Positions 26,521 through 35,076 of a stretch of DNA of 64,000 nt are shown piece after piece. Source of the stretch: Treponema parvum (GTDB lineage Bacteria; Spirochaetota; Spirochaetia; Treponematales; Treponemataceae). Location of the stretch: positions 372,001 to 436,000 of the forward strand of contig NZ_CP054257.1 of assembly GCF_017893945.1 (NCBI RefSeq). Direction: 5' to 3'. Within the stretch, counting starts at the first letter, position 1, and the number at the start of each line of letters is the position of its first letter. A program made the translations under genes and the position numbers. A model generated the notes under the pieces. The model saw only the letters and a program-made list of their open reading frames with translations. It did not search any database and was not told the DNA's origin.

Positions 26521-27018
26521 ATGGATAAACATAGTGAAGAGATTCTTTCATTGCTGCGTGAAAACGCACGGCTTTCGATCAATGATATTGCCGCAATGAC
26601 AAAATTATCCGCTGCGGACGTAGGGGATATCATTAAAAAACTCGAAGACAACGGCGTCATAATGAAATATGCCGCTATCGTAAATCCCGAAAAGGATGAA
26701 AACAACAAGGGAAAGGTCTGCGCCGAAATAGAAATTCAGGTAATGCCTCAGCGTGAACACGGTTTTGACGCTATCGCCGACAGAATTTGGCGTTTCCCGC
26801 AGGTAAAATCGCTTTATCTCATGAGCGGCGGATATGATCTTAAAGTGATAATCGAAGGAGAAACATTAAAAGAAGTCGCTTTCTTTGTTTCAAGCAAGTT
26901 ATCCACTTTGGAAGGCGTGCGTTCCACAAAAACGCATTTTATACTTAAAACATACAAAGAAAACGATATAGTTTATGCGGAAGCCGAGCGAGACCGACGC
27001 GAAGGGGTCACAGCGTAA
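26521..27018 (+). CDS. Lrp/AsnC-family transcriptional regulator
   Basis: 165 residues. An N-terminal winged helix-turn-helix (ILSLLRENARLSINDIAAMT) is followed by a RAM/AsnC ligand-binding domain (VCAEIEIQVMPQ, LYLMSGGYDLKVIIEG, LEGVRSTKTHFIL). These proteins sense amino acids as octamers and often control neighbouring genes. The ATG at 26521 follows AGAGG; a longer reading from 26437 has no ribosome site. Its stop overlaps the start of the aminotransferase, so both are coupled, and it probably regulates that gene. Confidence 0.92.
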   Translation: MDKHSEEILSLLRENARLSINDIAAMTKLSAADVGDIIKKLEDNGVIMKYAAIVNPEKDENNKGKVCAEIEIQVMPQREHGFDAIADRIWRFPQVKSLYLMSGGYDLKVIIEGETLKEVAFFVSSKLSTLEGVRSTKTHFILKTYKENDIVYAEAERDRREGVTA

Positions 27019-28184
27019 TGAACGACAGGGAGGATAGATTTTCTTCAAAAATTTTGGAAACGCAGCCGTCCGGAATCCGCAAATTTTTTGATCTGATTAT
27101 AGGACGCGACGACATAATCTCATTGGGCGTAGGCGAACCTGATTTTCCTACGCCGTGGCTCATGCGGGAAGAAGCGTTTTATCACCTTGAAAAGGGGCAG
27201 ACGTCATACACTTCAAACCGCGGCCTTCTTGAGCTGCGCGAAGAAATCGCAAAGTATCTTGAGCGCTATAAACTTTTTTACGAGCCTAAAACGGAAATCC
27301 TTGTCACAATCGGCGTGTCCGAGGCCGTGGATGCGGTTTTACGCGCCATATTGAATCCCGGCGATGAAATTATCGTGTGCGAACCATGTTACGTCAGTTA
27401 TCAGCCGCTCGCCTCGTTGTGCGGCGTAAATCTTGTCCGCTTGAACACAAGAGATAACGGCTTTATTCCTTCAGCCGAACAGATAGAAAGGGCGATAAGC
27501 CCTAAAACAAAGGCCGTCATGCTCTGTTCTCCGAACAATCCTACAGGACGCGTTATTCCCGCACAGGAATTGAAAAAAATAGCCGAAACGGTAAAAAAAC
27601 ACAAAATCTGGTGCTTGAGCGACGAGGTTTACTGCGAGCTTGTCTATGACGGAGTCAAGCACGTTTCAATAGGCAGCTTCCCGGGAATGAAAGACTATAC
27701 TGTAGTTTTAAACGGATTCAGCAAGGCCTTTGCCATGACCGGCTGGCGAATAGGCTACGTTGCCGCCCCGGCCGACTTGATGGAGCAGGTAAACAAACTT
27801 CATCAGTATTCGACCATATGTGCGCCGATCATGAGTCAGTACGCGGCTGCGGAAGGACTTAGAAACGGCTGGGCGGAAGTTGAAAAAATGCGAATAAGCT
27901 ACCGGCAAAGACGCAACCTGATGTATAAGGCTTTTTGCAGCATGAATCTGCCTTGTGCGGAGCCGGAAGGCGCGTTTTATATTTTTCCGGACATACGTTC
28001 CACTTCTCTTTCAAGCGAAGAATTTGCCACTCGGCTCATAGAAAAACATCAGGTGGCGGTGATCCCGGGAAATGTTTTCGGAGAAGCGGGCGAGGGGTTT
28101 GTCCGCTGCTGCTATGCGACGAATATCGATAAAATAAAAATCGCCGTTTCCCGCATTGCGGATATGATAAAGGAATTACAGTAG
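27018..28184 (+). CDS. Class I/II PLP-dependent aminotransferase
   Basis: 388 residues of fold-type I. The PLP Lys lies in NGFSKAFAMTGWRIGYVAAP (about residue 235); CSPNNPTGRVIP and the C-terminal VRCCYATNIDKI supply other cofactor or substrate residues. The closest group is the AspC/PatA-like aminotransferases that act on aspartate, aromatic or N-acetyl-diaminopimelate substrates; I cannot tell which. It directly follows an Lrp regulator with a 1-bp overlap, an arrangement often seen for amino acid aminotransferases. Confidence 0.9.
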   Translation: MNDREDRFSSKILETQPSGIRKFFDLIIGRDDIISLGVGEPDFPTPWLMREEAFYHLEKGQTSYTSNRGLLELREEIAKYLERYKLFYEPKTEILVTIGVSEAVDAVLRAILNPGDEIIVCEPCYVSYQPLASLCGVNLVRLNTRDNGFIPSAEQIERAISPKTKAVMLCSPNNPTGRVIPAQELKKIAETVKKHKIWCLSDEVYCELVYDGVKHVSIGSFPGMKDYTVVLNGFSKAFAMTGWRIGYVAAPADLMEQVNKLHQYSTICAPIMSQYAAAEGLRNGWAEVEKMRISYRQRRNLMYKAFCSMNLPCAEPEGAFYIFPDIRSTSLSSEEFATRLIEKHQVAVIPGNVFGEAGEGFVRCCYATNIDKIKIAVSRIADMIKELQ

Positions 28185-28207
28185 CATCCGCAACGAAATA
28201 GGCGGAA

Positions 28208-28235
28208 AATTCCGAGCTTTATAGAACTCGGAATT
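28208..28235 (+). terminator. Possible terminator hairpin after the aminotransferase
   Basis: Perfect 9-bp stem AATTCCGAG/CTCGGAATT with a 10-nt loop, 24 nt after the stop. The following sequence has only a weak T-run about 10 nt later, so termination is likely but imperfect. Confidence 0.45.
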
Positions 28236-28373
28236 GCAATAGTAATTTTTCTACGGAATTCTGCCGATATTATACATAAAGGGAATCTTGTCTTCTGCAA
28301 AGAGATATTTTCGGCAGATGACTGGAAGATGCGTTTTTTCTACGCTTTTATTTTGGGGGATTTTTTATAGCAG

Positions 28374-29732
28374 ATGTTTAGTCTTTTTCCTATCGTTATA
28401 GTGTCCGTCGTCATACTTGGCGTTATAGCTCTTATTTCCGTTCTTTCTTCGAAAAAATCTTCCGGTAAAGGTAAAAAATCAATGCCGGAAAAAAAGGATG
28501 ATTCGAAAATAATAAAAGAGGCGACAAGAAAACTCAAGCAGGATCCGCATCACACTGCTTCTTTGGTTGAACTGTCCGACTGTTATTTCCGCCGTCATGA
28601 GTGGGAAAAAGCCTTCCCGCTGTACAATACCTTGGTTGACATCGCAAGACTTCATCCCGAAGTTGATGAATTTACGGTTGCTCTCAGGCAGGGAATTTGC
28701 GCGTTAAAACTGGGTAAAACCCAGGATTCATTTAAAGGACTTGCCGTTGCATACCGTTTAAAACCGGATGATTTTGACACGTGTTATAATCTGGGCATTG
28801 CCTGTTATGAAAACAACGATTTTGCCCGCGCCATTCCGTGCTTAAAAAAAGCCCTTGTCGCAAGGCCCGACACAAGTTCCGTTTACAGACCGATGGGGCT
28901 TGCGCTCTATAAATCCGGAAAATTCAGGGAAAGCCTGAATTTTTTGCGCAGAACCATCGACGAATCCCCCGACGATAAGGAAATACTGTTTTCCATGGCG
29001 GACGCCATGTACGAATCCGGCTACGGCGAAAAGGCGATGAAAATCTTTATGCACCTGCGCCCCGATCCCGTGTACGGCCCGCGCTCCTGTCTTGCTACGG
29101 GAAAAATGAATTTAAATGCAAAACAATACGATAAAGCTCTTCAGGATTTTGAAATAGGCTTGAAAATACCAGACGTGCCGCCTGAAGTTGCGGTGGAGCT
29201 GCGTTATAACATGGCTCAGACTTGTTTTGCTTCCAATAAAATTGCTTTAGGACTGGATCTCCTCAAGCAGATACAGTCGATAGTTCCGACTTATAAAGAC
29301 GTCGCGGTTTTAATGTCGCGTTATCAGGAATTAAATCAAAACACAAATTTGCAGACGTATCTCATGTCGGGAACGAGCGACTTTATTGCCCTTTGCCGCA
29401 AGGCTGTGGTTACGTTTTGCCAAAATTCTTTTGTAAAGATCCTTGACATTACCGTTAACCAGGATAGCGCGGATATTCTTTGCACGGTAGAAACTACAAA
29501 ATGGGAAGACACGGAGCTGCTGCGGTTCTACAGAACCTCAGGCGTAGTAGGGGAATTATTTGTACGCGAATTTCACAACAAGATAAAAGACACTAAGGCC
29601 GACAAAGGAATTTGTTTTGCAGCAGGGCTGTTCAGCGAAGGCGCTCATAAATACATTGAAGGCCGCCCTATAGACCTTGTCGAAAAAGACGCTCTCATAA
29701 AGCTTTTAAAAAAAGTATCGTCTCCGAATTAG
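28374..29732 (+). CDS. Membrane-anchored TPR protein
   Basis: 452 residues. An N-terminal membrane anchor (FPIVIVSVVILGVIALISVL) and a Lys-rich linker are followed by about six tetratricopeptide repeats (for example CYNLGIACYENNDFARAIPC, VYRPMGLALYKSGKFRESLN). The last ~120 residues form a separate globular part (FIALCRKAVVTFCQNSFVKI ... LIKLLKK). TPR proteins of this kind act as assembly scaffolds at the membrane. The ribosome site is unclear. Convergent with rsmG, with 16 bp between stops. Function unknown. Confidence 0.8.
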   Translation: MFSLFPIVIVSVVILGVIALISVLSSKKSSGKGKKSMPEKKDDSKIIKEATRKLKQDPHHTASLVELSDCYFRRHEWEKAFPLYNTLVDIARLHPEVDEFTVALRQGICALKLGKTQDSFKGLAVAYRLKPDDFDTCYNLGIACYENNDFARAIPCLKKALVARPDTSSVYRPMGLALYKSGKFRESLNFLRRTIDESPDDKEILFSMADAMYESGYGEKAMKIFMHLRPDPVYGPRSCLATGKMNLNAKQYDKALQDFEIGLKIPDVPPEVAVELRYNMAQTCFASNKIALGLDLLKQIQSIVPTYKDVAVLMSRYQELNQNTNLQTYLMSGTSDFIALCRKAVVTFCQNSFVKILDITVNQDSADILCTVETTKWEDTELLRFYRTSGVVGELFVREFHNKIKDTKADKGICFAAGLFSEGAHKYIEGRPIDLVEKDALIKLLKKVSSPN

Positions 29733-29748
29733 TCTGAATGTTTCGATG

Positions 29749-30483
29749 CTAATTTTTCTTTATGACGACAAGATTTCTCTCTCGTTTTTTATCCCCTTCA
29801 GCGTCCGTTAAATAAGGAACGAAAAGTTTTTCTACCGAATAATCTTTTATCGAGTCTGAAAGGCCTCTCATCTCTTCGGCGATCTTTTCTTTTTTCGCCT
29901 TGTAGGCTGCGGCAAAGCCCCCCGGAACGACCGTGTTCATCACCGTACTTAAGATTTTTTTGTCCAGCGGCCTAAAGGCGCGGAATACGGCAATATCAAG
30001 ACTTTCAGGCTGCACTCTCTCGGCTTCGATATTTTTAATGCAAACGTTTTTCAGATCCAGTATGGCGGCGCAGTTCTGTAAAAAAGCGCAGCGTTTGCTC
30101 ATCCTCTCGATAAGAGTGAATTCGGTTTTAGGTAATGCGGCTGCAAGCGGAATGCCCGGCAATCCCGCTCCCGATCCGATGTCGCCTATGGTGATTTTAT
30201 TTTTTTTCGTTTGTAGAGATTTTGCCAAGCGCAGAATAACCGGAACGGCGGAAAGGCTGTCAAAGATGTGGTTTACGATTATTTCATCGCGGTCGTCGGT
30301 GTTCACAAGGTCGTAGGCGGAATTGAAAAGGCGGAGCTCTTTGATATAGCTTTCCATCTTTTGAGCCAGCGTCTGTAAAGGGCAAAGGTCTGCTTTGCCG
30401 TCTTGCGGTTCCGGCTGTAAAGAACCGCTTTCACAGAATCCCAGTTTTAAAAGTCCGTCATTGATATTGATGAGTTCTGCCAT
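29749..30483 (-). CDS. rsmG: 16S rRNA m7G527 methyltransferase
   Basis: 244 residues. RsmG methylates N7 of G527 in 16S rRNA using S-adenosylmethionine. The Rossmann SAM site is clear (IGDIGSGAGLPGIPLA), followed by FTLIERMSKRCAFLQN and AVFRAFRPLDKKI, typical of the family. About 20 additional N-terminal residues precede the usual start region; no Shine-Dalgarno is obvious for the ATG. It is the last gene of a minus-strand run with the two genes upstream of it (15-bp gap). Confidence 0.93.
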   Translation of the reverse strand: MAELININDGLLKLGFCESGSLQPEPQDGKADLCPLQTLAQKMESYIKELRLFNSAYDLVNTDDRDEIIVNHIFDSLSAVPVILRLAKSLQTKKNKITIGDIGSGAGLPGIPLAAALPKTEFTLIERMSKRCAFLQNCAAILDLKNVCIKNIEAERVQPESLDIAVFRAFRPLDKKILSTVMNTVVPGGFAAAYKAKKEKIAEEMRGLSDSIKDYSVEKLFVPYLTDAEGDKKRERNLVVIKKN

Positions 30484-30498
30484 AGTTTCTTTAAAATT

Positions 30499-31614
30499 TC
30501 AATTTGTGCGGCAGCCGAATTCAAGCACACTTTCCTTATTCTTAACCATAGCCAAATGATTCCTTATAACCATAAGAAAATCTATGGCGACTTTTTCATC
30601 ACTGCCGGAGTTTAAGCTTGACGATGCGGAAAGCCCGCCGGCGCCGCCGGATTCAGCCGCGCCTGTATGGCCGTGATCCATGCCGCTTTGCCGAGCGGCA
30701 TTTAATAGAAGGGCTTCGCCGTCCGGTTCACTTCGGCTGAGGCGGTAATCGGAGCCGTTACCGTCTTTATCGTTAATTCCGCTGTGTATGGAAATAAAAC
30801 TGCCGGTTCTAAAAGCATAAAGATCTTTTATCGCTGCAAGGTCGTACAGTTCCGAATTTTCATTTATATTATTTTGCAGCACGGCGGCTTTTACGCTGTA
30901 AACTTCCTGCCCTCCGCTCCTGCCGGCAGGAACGAATAAAAAATAAAATGTTTCGGAATAAGATTTGTTTTGTTGATCATATAGGCGGTCGCCGGCAAGC
31001 AAAAAGGGTTTATTCCTTTCTATCCGACTGAAATAAATGCTTCTGCAGGAAGGATATATGTCTTTGCCGTTTACTATAAAACGCAACACGGACGCGTCGG
31101 ACGATATATTTAATATATTTGATTTATTTTCTTTTTTGAAAAGCGAAGCGGCGTCTTTTTTTATTTCCCTGAATTTGTAAATTATTCCGGGCAGATCTGA
31201 ATTCTTACCGGAAAAAAGCTCCTGTGTGTTTGAAAGAAGTCCTTCTTCGTTCAGTTTTATAAAATCGAAAGCGGTGATTATTTCATCTTTATCATCGTCG
31301 GAGTTTGAAAGATCTTCCTTCGAATCTTGCGGATCTTGTCGTTCCGAAAGAGCGGGAGAAGACGATCGTGCGTCCTGTTCGTGCTGTTCTATCTGGATGT
31401 CTTTTATGTTGGTTTTTCCCGGAACATACCAAGCGTTGTCTTGATACGGAGAAGCGATGCTCGACGTCCCAGACAAGGACATCGCATCCGCTTTTCCCGC
31501 CTGTTCGGAGAAGTTTTGAGCCGAAACTGTATGTAAAACATAGAAAAAAATCGCTAAGAGCGGGTTTTTCGATACGCCCAAAAGCTTTAAGATAGCGGCT
31601 TTACATCTGCGCAA
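30499..31614 (-). CDS. Exported protein of unknown function
   Basis: 371 residues. A signal peptide-like N-terminus (LLGVSKNPLLAIFFYVLHTV followed by SAQ) precedes an acidic, Ser-rich linker (about residues 40-100) and a beta-rich part (SVLRFIVNGKDIYPSCRSIY, FYFLFVPAGRSGGQEVYSVK). The C-terminal third is Gly/Ser-rich. No family was recognised. The start is likely TTG at 31614, because GGAGG lies 6 nt upstream; it overlaps the upstream peptidase gene by 14 bp. The gene sits between a putative metallopeptidase and rsmG in one operon. Confidence 0.6.
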   Translation of the reverse strand: MRRCKAAILKLLGVSKNPLLAIFFYVLHTVSAQNFSEQAGKADAMSLSGTSSIASPYQDNAWYVPGKTNIKDIQIEQHEQDARSSSPALSERQDPQDSKEDLSNSDDDKDEIITAFDFIKLNEEGLLSNTQELFSGKNSDLPGIIYKFREIKKDAASLFKKENKSNILNISSDASVLRFIVNGKDIYPSCRSIYFSRIERNKPFLLAGDRLYDQQNKSYSETFYFLFVPAGRSGGQEVYSVKAAVLQNNINENSELYDLAAIKDLYAFRTGSFISIHSGINDKDGNGSDYRLSRSEPDGEALLLNAARQSGMDHGHTGAAESGGAGGLSASSSLNSGSDEKVAIDFLMVIRNHLAMVKNKESVLEFGCRTN

Positions 31615-32407
31615 GGCTTTCCTCCACAAATTCCAGCCGCCGGGTAAGGCTTGAAATCATTTTGTTCAGGCGATCGCGCTCTCTTTCAAGTTTTTCTTTA
31701 GGATCAATTTTTTCAGCCTTCTTTTTCAGCATCGCCCGTACGGTGTCCGGCGCTTTTCCGGACAAAAGCTGCTGTTCGGCGGCAGCGCGTTCATCGGGCC
31801 GCTTTATCTGCGAAAGCAGCTTCATGTTATCGAATCCTACGGCCGGATCTGTCAGAACGAGAGACGTCCTTGTTATGTCCCTTGCGCTAGCCCTTGGAAG
31901 ACACAGGATTCTGTCGATATAGTCTTCATAGCGGATCCCCGCGGCTTCGCAAAGTTCGTGAGCTTTTGCCAAAAGTTTACCGAATTCCTGCATTAGGCGG
32001 CCGTTAGTCTCTATGTATTCTTTTTTTATTTTTTCGGTAAGAGCTTCAAGTTCCGGGGAATTTTCAAGTCCCAATACATAGTATCCTTTCTGTTCGGCAA
32101 TTTCCAAAAGTTCGTGAAATTTGGCCCAAAACGCCTGAGTGTGGATTCTTGAGCCCTTGGGAGGCTGACGGCCGCCGGATTCCGCGAGCTGCTTTTCATT
32201 TATAAGGTGATGCGTATATTCGTGAACCGCCGTATAAACAAGCTGATTGTCGGATTTGAAATTCTTATTGTGCAAAAGAATTTCGTACGTTTCGGGCTTG
32301 TAAAGGCCGTTGACTTTTTTGCTTGCTTTGCCGGTCATGGTTACCGTAAAGTCGAGATCGGTTCCCTGTATATCAAGTAAAATTTGTTTTATTTTTGCGT
32401 TGTCCAA
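31601..32407 (-). CDS. Putative zinc metallopeptidase (HExxH) with C-terminal coiled coil
   Basis: 268 residues. AVHEYTHHLI at about residues 61-70 supplies an HExxH zinc motif, and the surrounding region (SGGRQPPKGSRIHTQAFWAK, FHELLEIAEQKGYY) recalls SprT/gluzincin-like proteins. The last ~65 residues (KKKAEKIDPKEKLERERDRL...) are predicted coiled coil. The start is TTG at 32407 with AAAGGA upstream; there is no in-frame ATG nearby. Protein or peptide cleavage is inferred from the motif only. Confidence 0.65.
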   Translation of the reverse strand: MDNAKIKQILLDIQGTDLDFTVTMTGKASKKVNGLYKPETYEILLHNKNFKSDNQLVYTAVHEYTHHLINEKQLAESGGRQPPKGSRIHTQAFWAKFHELLEIAEQKGYYVLGLENSPELEALTEKIKKEYIETNGRLMQEFGKLLAKAHELCEAAGIRYEDYIDRILCLPRASARDITRTSLVLTDPAVGFDNMKLLSQIKRPDERAAAEQQLLSGKAPDTVRAMLKKKAEKIDPKEKLERERDRLNKMISSLTRRLEFVEESLAQM

Positions 32408-32755
32408 TATTTTTCCTTTTATGTTTAATATCAGTTTCGAGTTTTATAAAATTCGGAGTGCATTGTAATTCGTTGTAAAATAACGATTTGCAAAATAAGA
32501 TATCTTCAAAAACGAAACGGATATTTTTAAAGTTGCACGTATATTAACACATACTTTGTCTTCATTCTAGTGAAGGCATTGATTTTTTTACATATCGGTG
32601 TAAAAATTTAACATTTGAATGCGCTGTCGGCAAAATATGTCGGCGGGCGAAATGCGCCTGCAAAGGATACCGACGGGAAAGATGCGCCGCCGAAAAAAAA
32701 AGTTCTACGGGCAAACTGCACCGACTTAGGATGTAAAACCTCTAAAACCGGCCGG
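32408..32755. other. 348-bp intergenic region, no gene seen
   Basis: AT-rich DNA upstream of the metallopeptidase gene, probably its promoter, followed by GC-richer DNA towards the end of rsmE with a run of nine A at 32694-32702. Short open frames in it lack ribosome sites and have no recognisable product. A small hairpin CTTCA/TGAAG lies at 32560-32575. Confidence 0.5.
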
Positions 32756-33664
32756 CTAGTCCAAAAGCCCCATGTGATCGAGGATGACGGAAGCTGCGAC
32801 TGTCGCAGCGGTTTCCGTCCTGAGAATTCGGCTTCCCATGCTGCATAGCGTAAAGCCCGCCTTTTCAAAAAGGCGGCGTTCATTATCCGTCCATCCGCGT
32901 TCGCTGCCTATCGCCGCTACTATAGGGCGCATATATCCGTTTTTTTTGTAGGAAAGGCCGTCAATTTTATTCTTTTTTAAAAACTCCGAAAGAGAACATT
33001 CCGCATTGATATTATCCAAGGCAATTTTAAGCGGAGGAATCGTTCGGTTTGGCGGGCGGCTATGCGATGGCGCGTTGCACGCATAAATCCCGGGCGGCGC
33101 ATCGTGCGAATCGCTGTTTTTTTCGGCGGATGTTTTTTTTGTACAGCCTTCGGATGAGTTTTCATTGTCTTTGCCGGTTGCGGCAGGGAAGTCCGAGTCA
33201 AGACATTCTTCGAGCTTTGAATGCACGCAGAGCTCAGGTAAATGAGTGCTTCCCGCTTGAGAAGTGCCGTCGATCAGCATTTTTCGCGCGGCGTCGCTTT
33301 CTATCAGAGTTGACTTCAAATACGATTTTTCACCGAGTTCCGTACCCGTTAAATGAATGCTTTTCACACCGAGCCCCGCCGCATCGCGCAAAAGCCGCCT
33401 AAGCTGTATCGGGCGCGGAAACCCTATGATCATGCTTAGAGGATACGGAGGTTTACCATCGTTTTCCGCCGTAAACGAAAATTCGATCTGTGTTTTGGGA
33501 ACAATACGCAGGACCGTTGCGGAGCCGGCTTTGCCGTCGATTATTCCCGCCGTAAAAGTATCGCCTTCATTTTTATGAAGGATTTTTATGAGATGCTGAG
33601 CCCTTTCATCCTGCCACAGAAGAGGTCTGTTTATTTCTTCTTCGGAAAAAAGACATATGTTCAT
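32756..33664 (-). CDS. rsmE: 16S rRNA m3U1498 methyltransferase
   Basis: 302 residues against a usual ~240. RsmE is a SPOUT-class methylase acting on U1498 of 16S rRNA. Family marks are LSMIIGFPRPIQLRRLLRDA, GVKSIHLTGTELGEKSYLKS, and the trefoil-knot end AAIGSERGWTDNERRLFEKA with LGSRILRTETA-like SMGSRILRTETA. A polar, low-complexity insertion at about residues 157-210 (rich in Asn, Ser, Lys, Asp) accounts for the extra length. The ATG has no Shine-Dalgarno; a TATACT lies 9 nt upstream. Confidence 0.92.
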   Translation of the reverse strand: MNICLFSEEEINRPLLWQDERAQHLIKILHKNEGDTFTAGIIDGKAGSATVLRIVPKTQIEFSFTAENDGKPPYPLSMIIGFPRPIQLRRLLRDAAGLGVKSIHLTGTELGEKSYLKSTLIESDAARKMLIDGTSQAGSTHLPELCVHSKLEECLDSDFPAATGKDNENSSEGCTKKTSAEKNSDSHDAPPGIYACNAPSHSRPPNRTIPPLKIALDNINAECSLSEFLKKNKIDGLSYKKNGYMRPIVAAIGSERGWTDNERRLFEKAGFTLCSMGSRILRTETAATVAASVILDHMGLLD

Positions 33665-33790
33665 CGGATAAAAAGTATAAAAAGAAAAGGATAAAAGGAC
33701 AAGGTTTCTATCAAAGCCGAAACGTCGCTGATTATAGCTGTGCGCAATATGTATTTGCAGTTCTGTCGCATAACATGATAGAATAGGAGT

Positions 33791-34903
33791 ATGTTTGAAA
33801 AAGAAAAATTAACCCCCGCTCAGACTGTCGTCCGCGAAGTCTGTCGCGTTAAAAAAAATGAACGTGTCTTAATCGTTACAAATCCGTCTATGGCGGCAAT
33901 CGCTCAAAGCCTTTATACGGCTCTGCTGGAAGAAGGCGCCGTTCCCGTGCTGATCTATCAAAGCGTGAAAACGCTGTTGGATACGGCTTCGCCTGAAGTC
34001 ATAGCAGCTCTTAAAACCGAACCTGACGTTTTCTTTTCGATTTCGGAGCAAAAACTCGGAAAGGACAGCGAGGCGATTGCAAAGCCTTACGTATCCGAAA
34101 GCGGCGAAAAATTCGACCATATTTTTAATTTTTTAATCGGCGGTAAAAAAACTATGAGAGCGGTTTGGACTCCCGGGCTCACGGAGAATATGTTTGAGCG
34201 CACGGTATGCATAGATTACAAGCTGCTTTCAGAGACGTGCAAAAAACTTTGCAAAAGATACGAGGGAGTAAAAACCGTCCGTGTTACGTCTCCGGGAGGT
34301 ACAAACGTTGAAGTTCCGGTTTGGGGACGAAAACCTATGAGCGACAACGGAGATTTTTCGGAACCCGGCTCAGGCGGTAACATACCGGCGGGAGAAGTGT
34401 TTATAAGTCCCGTTGTAGGATCGGGAAATGAAGGGACGCAGGGAAAGATCGTTTTTGACGGTTCGATGTCTTTTAGCGACGGAACTTCGCTTTTAAAAAC
34501 TCCGATCGCGATAGAAGTTGAAAACGGTTTTATAACTTCAGTTACAGGAGGCGACGAAGCCAAGCGCCTTTTAAAATCCATTACCGACGCCGAAAAGGCC
34601 GCCGTTCAAATGGAAAAGGACGGAAAATTGCCGGAAGGGCAGGGTGCCGTTTATAAACGCAATGCGCGCAATATAGGCGAGCTCGGTATAGGGCTGAATC
34701 CCGCCGCTTCAATAGGCGGGAACATGCTCGAAGATGAAAAAGCCTTCCGTACATGTCACTTTGCCGTAGGAATGAATTATGACGGAGATGCGCCGTGCCT
34801 TATTCACCTTGACGGCGTAGTGAGGGATCCTACCATAACGTTCGTATACGAAGACAATTCGGAATTCACCGTTCTTAAAAACGGAGATTTGCAGGGACTG
34901 TAG
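33791..34903 (+). CDS. M29-family aminopeptidase (thermophilic metalloprotease type)
   Basis: 370 residues. The family binds two metal ions and removes N-terminal residues from peptides in the cytoplasm. GSGGNIPAGEVFISPVVGSG contains the first metal-binding Glu; EDEKAFRTCHFAVGMNYDGD and LIHLDGVVRDPTITF carry further ligands (Glu, His, His, Asp). The N-terminal domain (LIVTNPSMAAIAQSLYTALLE) is the usual Rossmann-like part. TAGGAG lies just before the ATG. A REP-like repeat pair follows the stop. Confidence 0.9.
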   Translation: MFEKEKLTPAQTVVREVCRVKKNERVLIVTNPSMAAIAQSLYTALLEEGAVPVLIYQSVKTLLDTASPEVIAALKTEPDVFFSISEQKLGKDSEAIAKPYVSESGEKFDHIFNFLIGGKKTMRAVWTPGLTENMFERTVCIDYKLLSETCKKLCKRYEGVKTVRVTSPGGTNVEVPVWGRKPMSDNGDFSEPGSGGNIPAGEVFISPVVGSGNEGTQGKIVFDGSMSFSDGTSLLKTPIAIEVENGFITSVTGGDEAKRLLKSITDAEKAAVQMEKDGKLPEGQGAVYKRNARNIGELGIGLNPAASIGGNMLEDEKAFRTCHFAVGMNYDGDAPCLIHLDGVVRDPTITFVYEDNSEFTVLKNGDLQGL

Positions 34904-34910
34904 CCGCGGC

Positions 34911-35030
34911 GTATTGAAACGATCGCAAAGCGCGAAATTCCCGCACAACGGCAGGACGCTGCCGGGAGTGACGCTTTTTTTTATATTGAAACGACCGCAA
35001 AGCGCAAAGTTTTCCGTGCAACGGCAGGAT
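34911..35030 (+). repeat. Tandem REP-like units with terminator-like hairpin
   Basis: Two related ~45-bp units begin ATTGAAACGATCGCAAAGCG (34911) and ATTGAAACGACCGCAAAGCG (34985). The first is followed by the hairpin CGGCAG/CTGCCG (34949-34964), GGGAGTGACGC and a run of ten T (34975-34982 and beyond). Related units occur near 26305, 40956, 56228 and 59411. The first copy could also terminate the M29 peptidase transcript. Confidence 0.6.
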
Positions 35031-35041
35031 CATGCGAACGC

Positions 35042-35070
35042 TTGTATAACGCGTTCGTTTTACGTACAAT
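35042..35070 (+). promoter_or_regulatory. Promoter of the mla operon (leaderless type)
   Basis: TTGTAT (35042-35047), 17 bp, TACAAT (35065-35070), then exactly 6 nt to the ATG of mlaE at 35077. There is no Shine-Dalgarno. Transcription is therefore expected to begin at the A of the start codon. Confidence 0.6.
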
Positions 35071-35076
35071 TCCGAT

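Noticed and set aside
32608..32883. Short open frames in both directions between the metallopeptidase and rsmE
   Set aside because: No ribosome sites, overlap with the rsmE C-terminus, and no similarity to anything I recognise.
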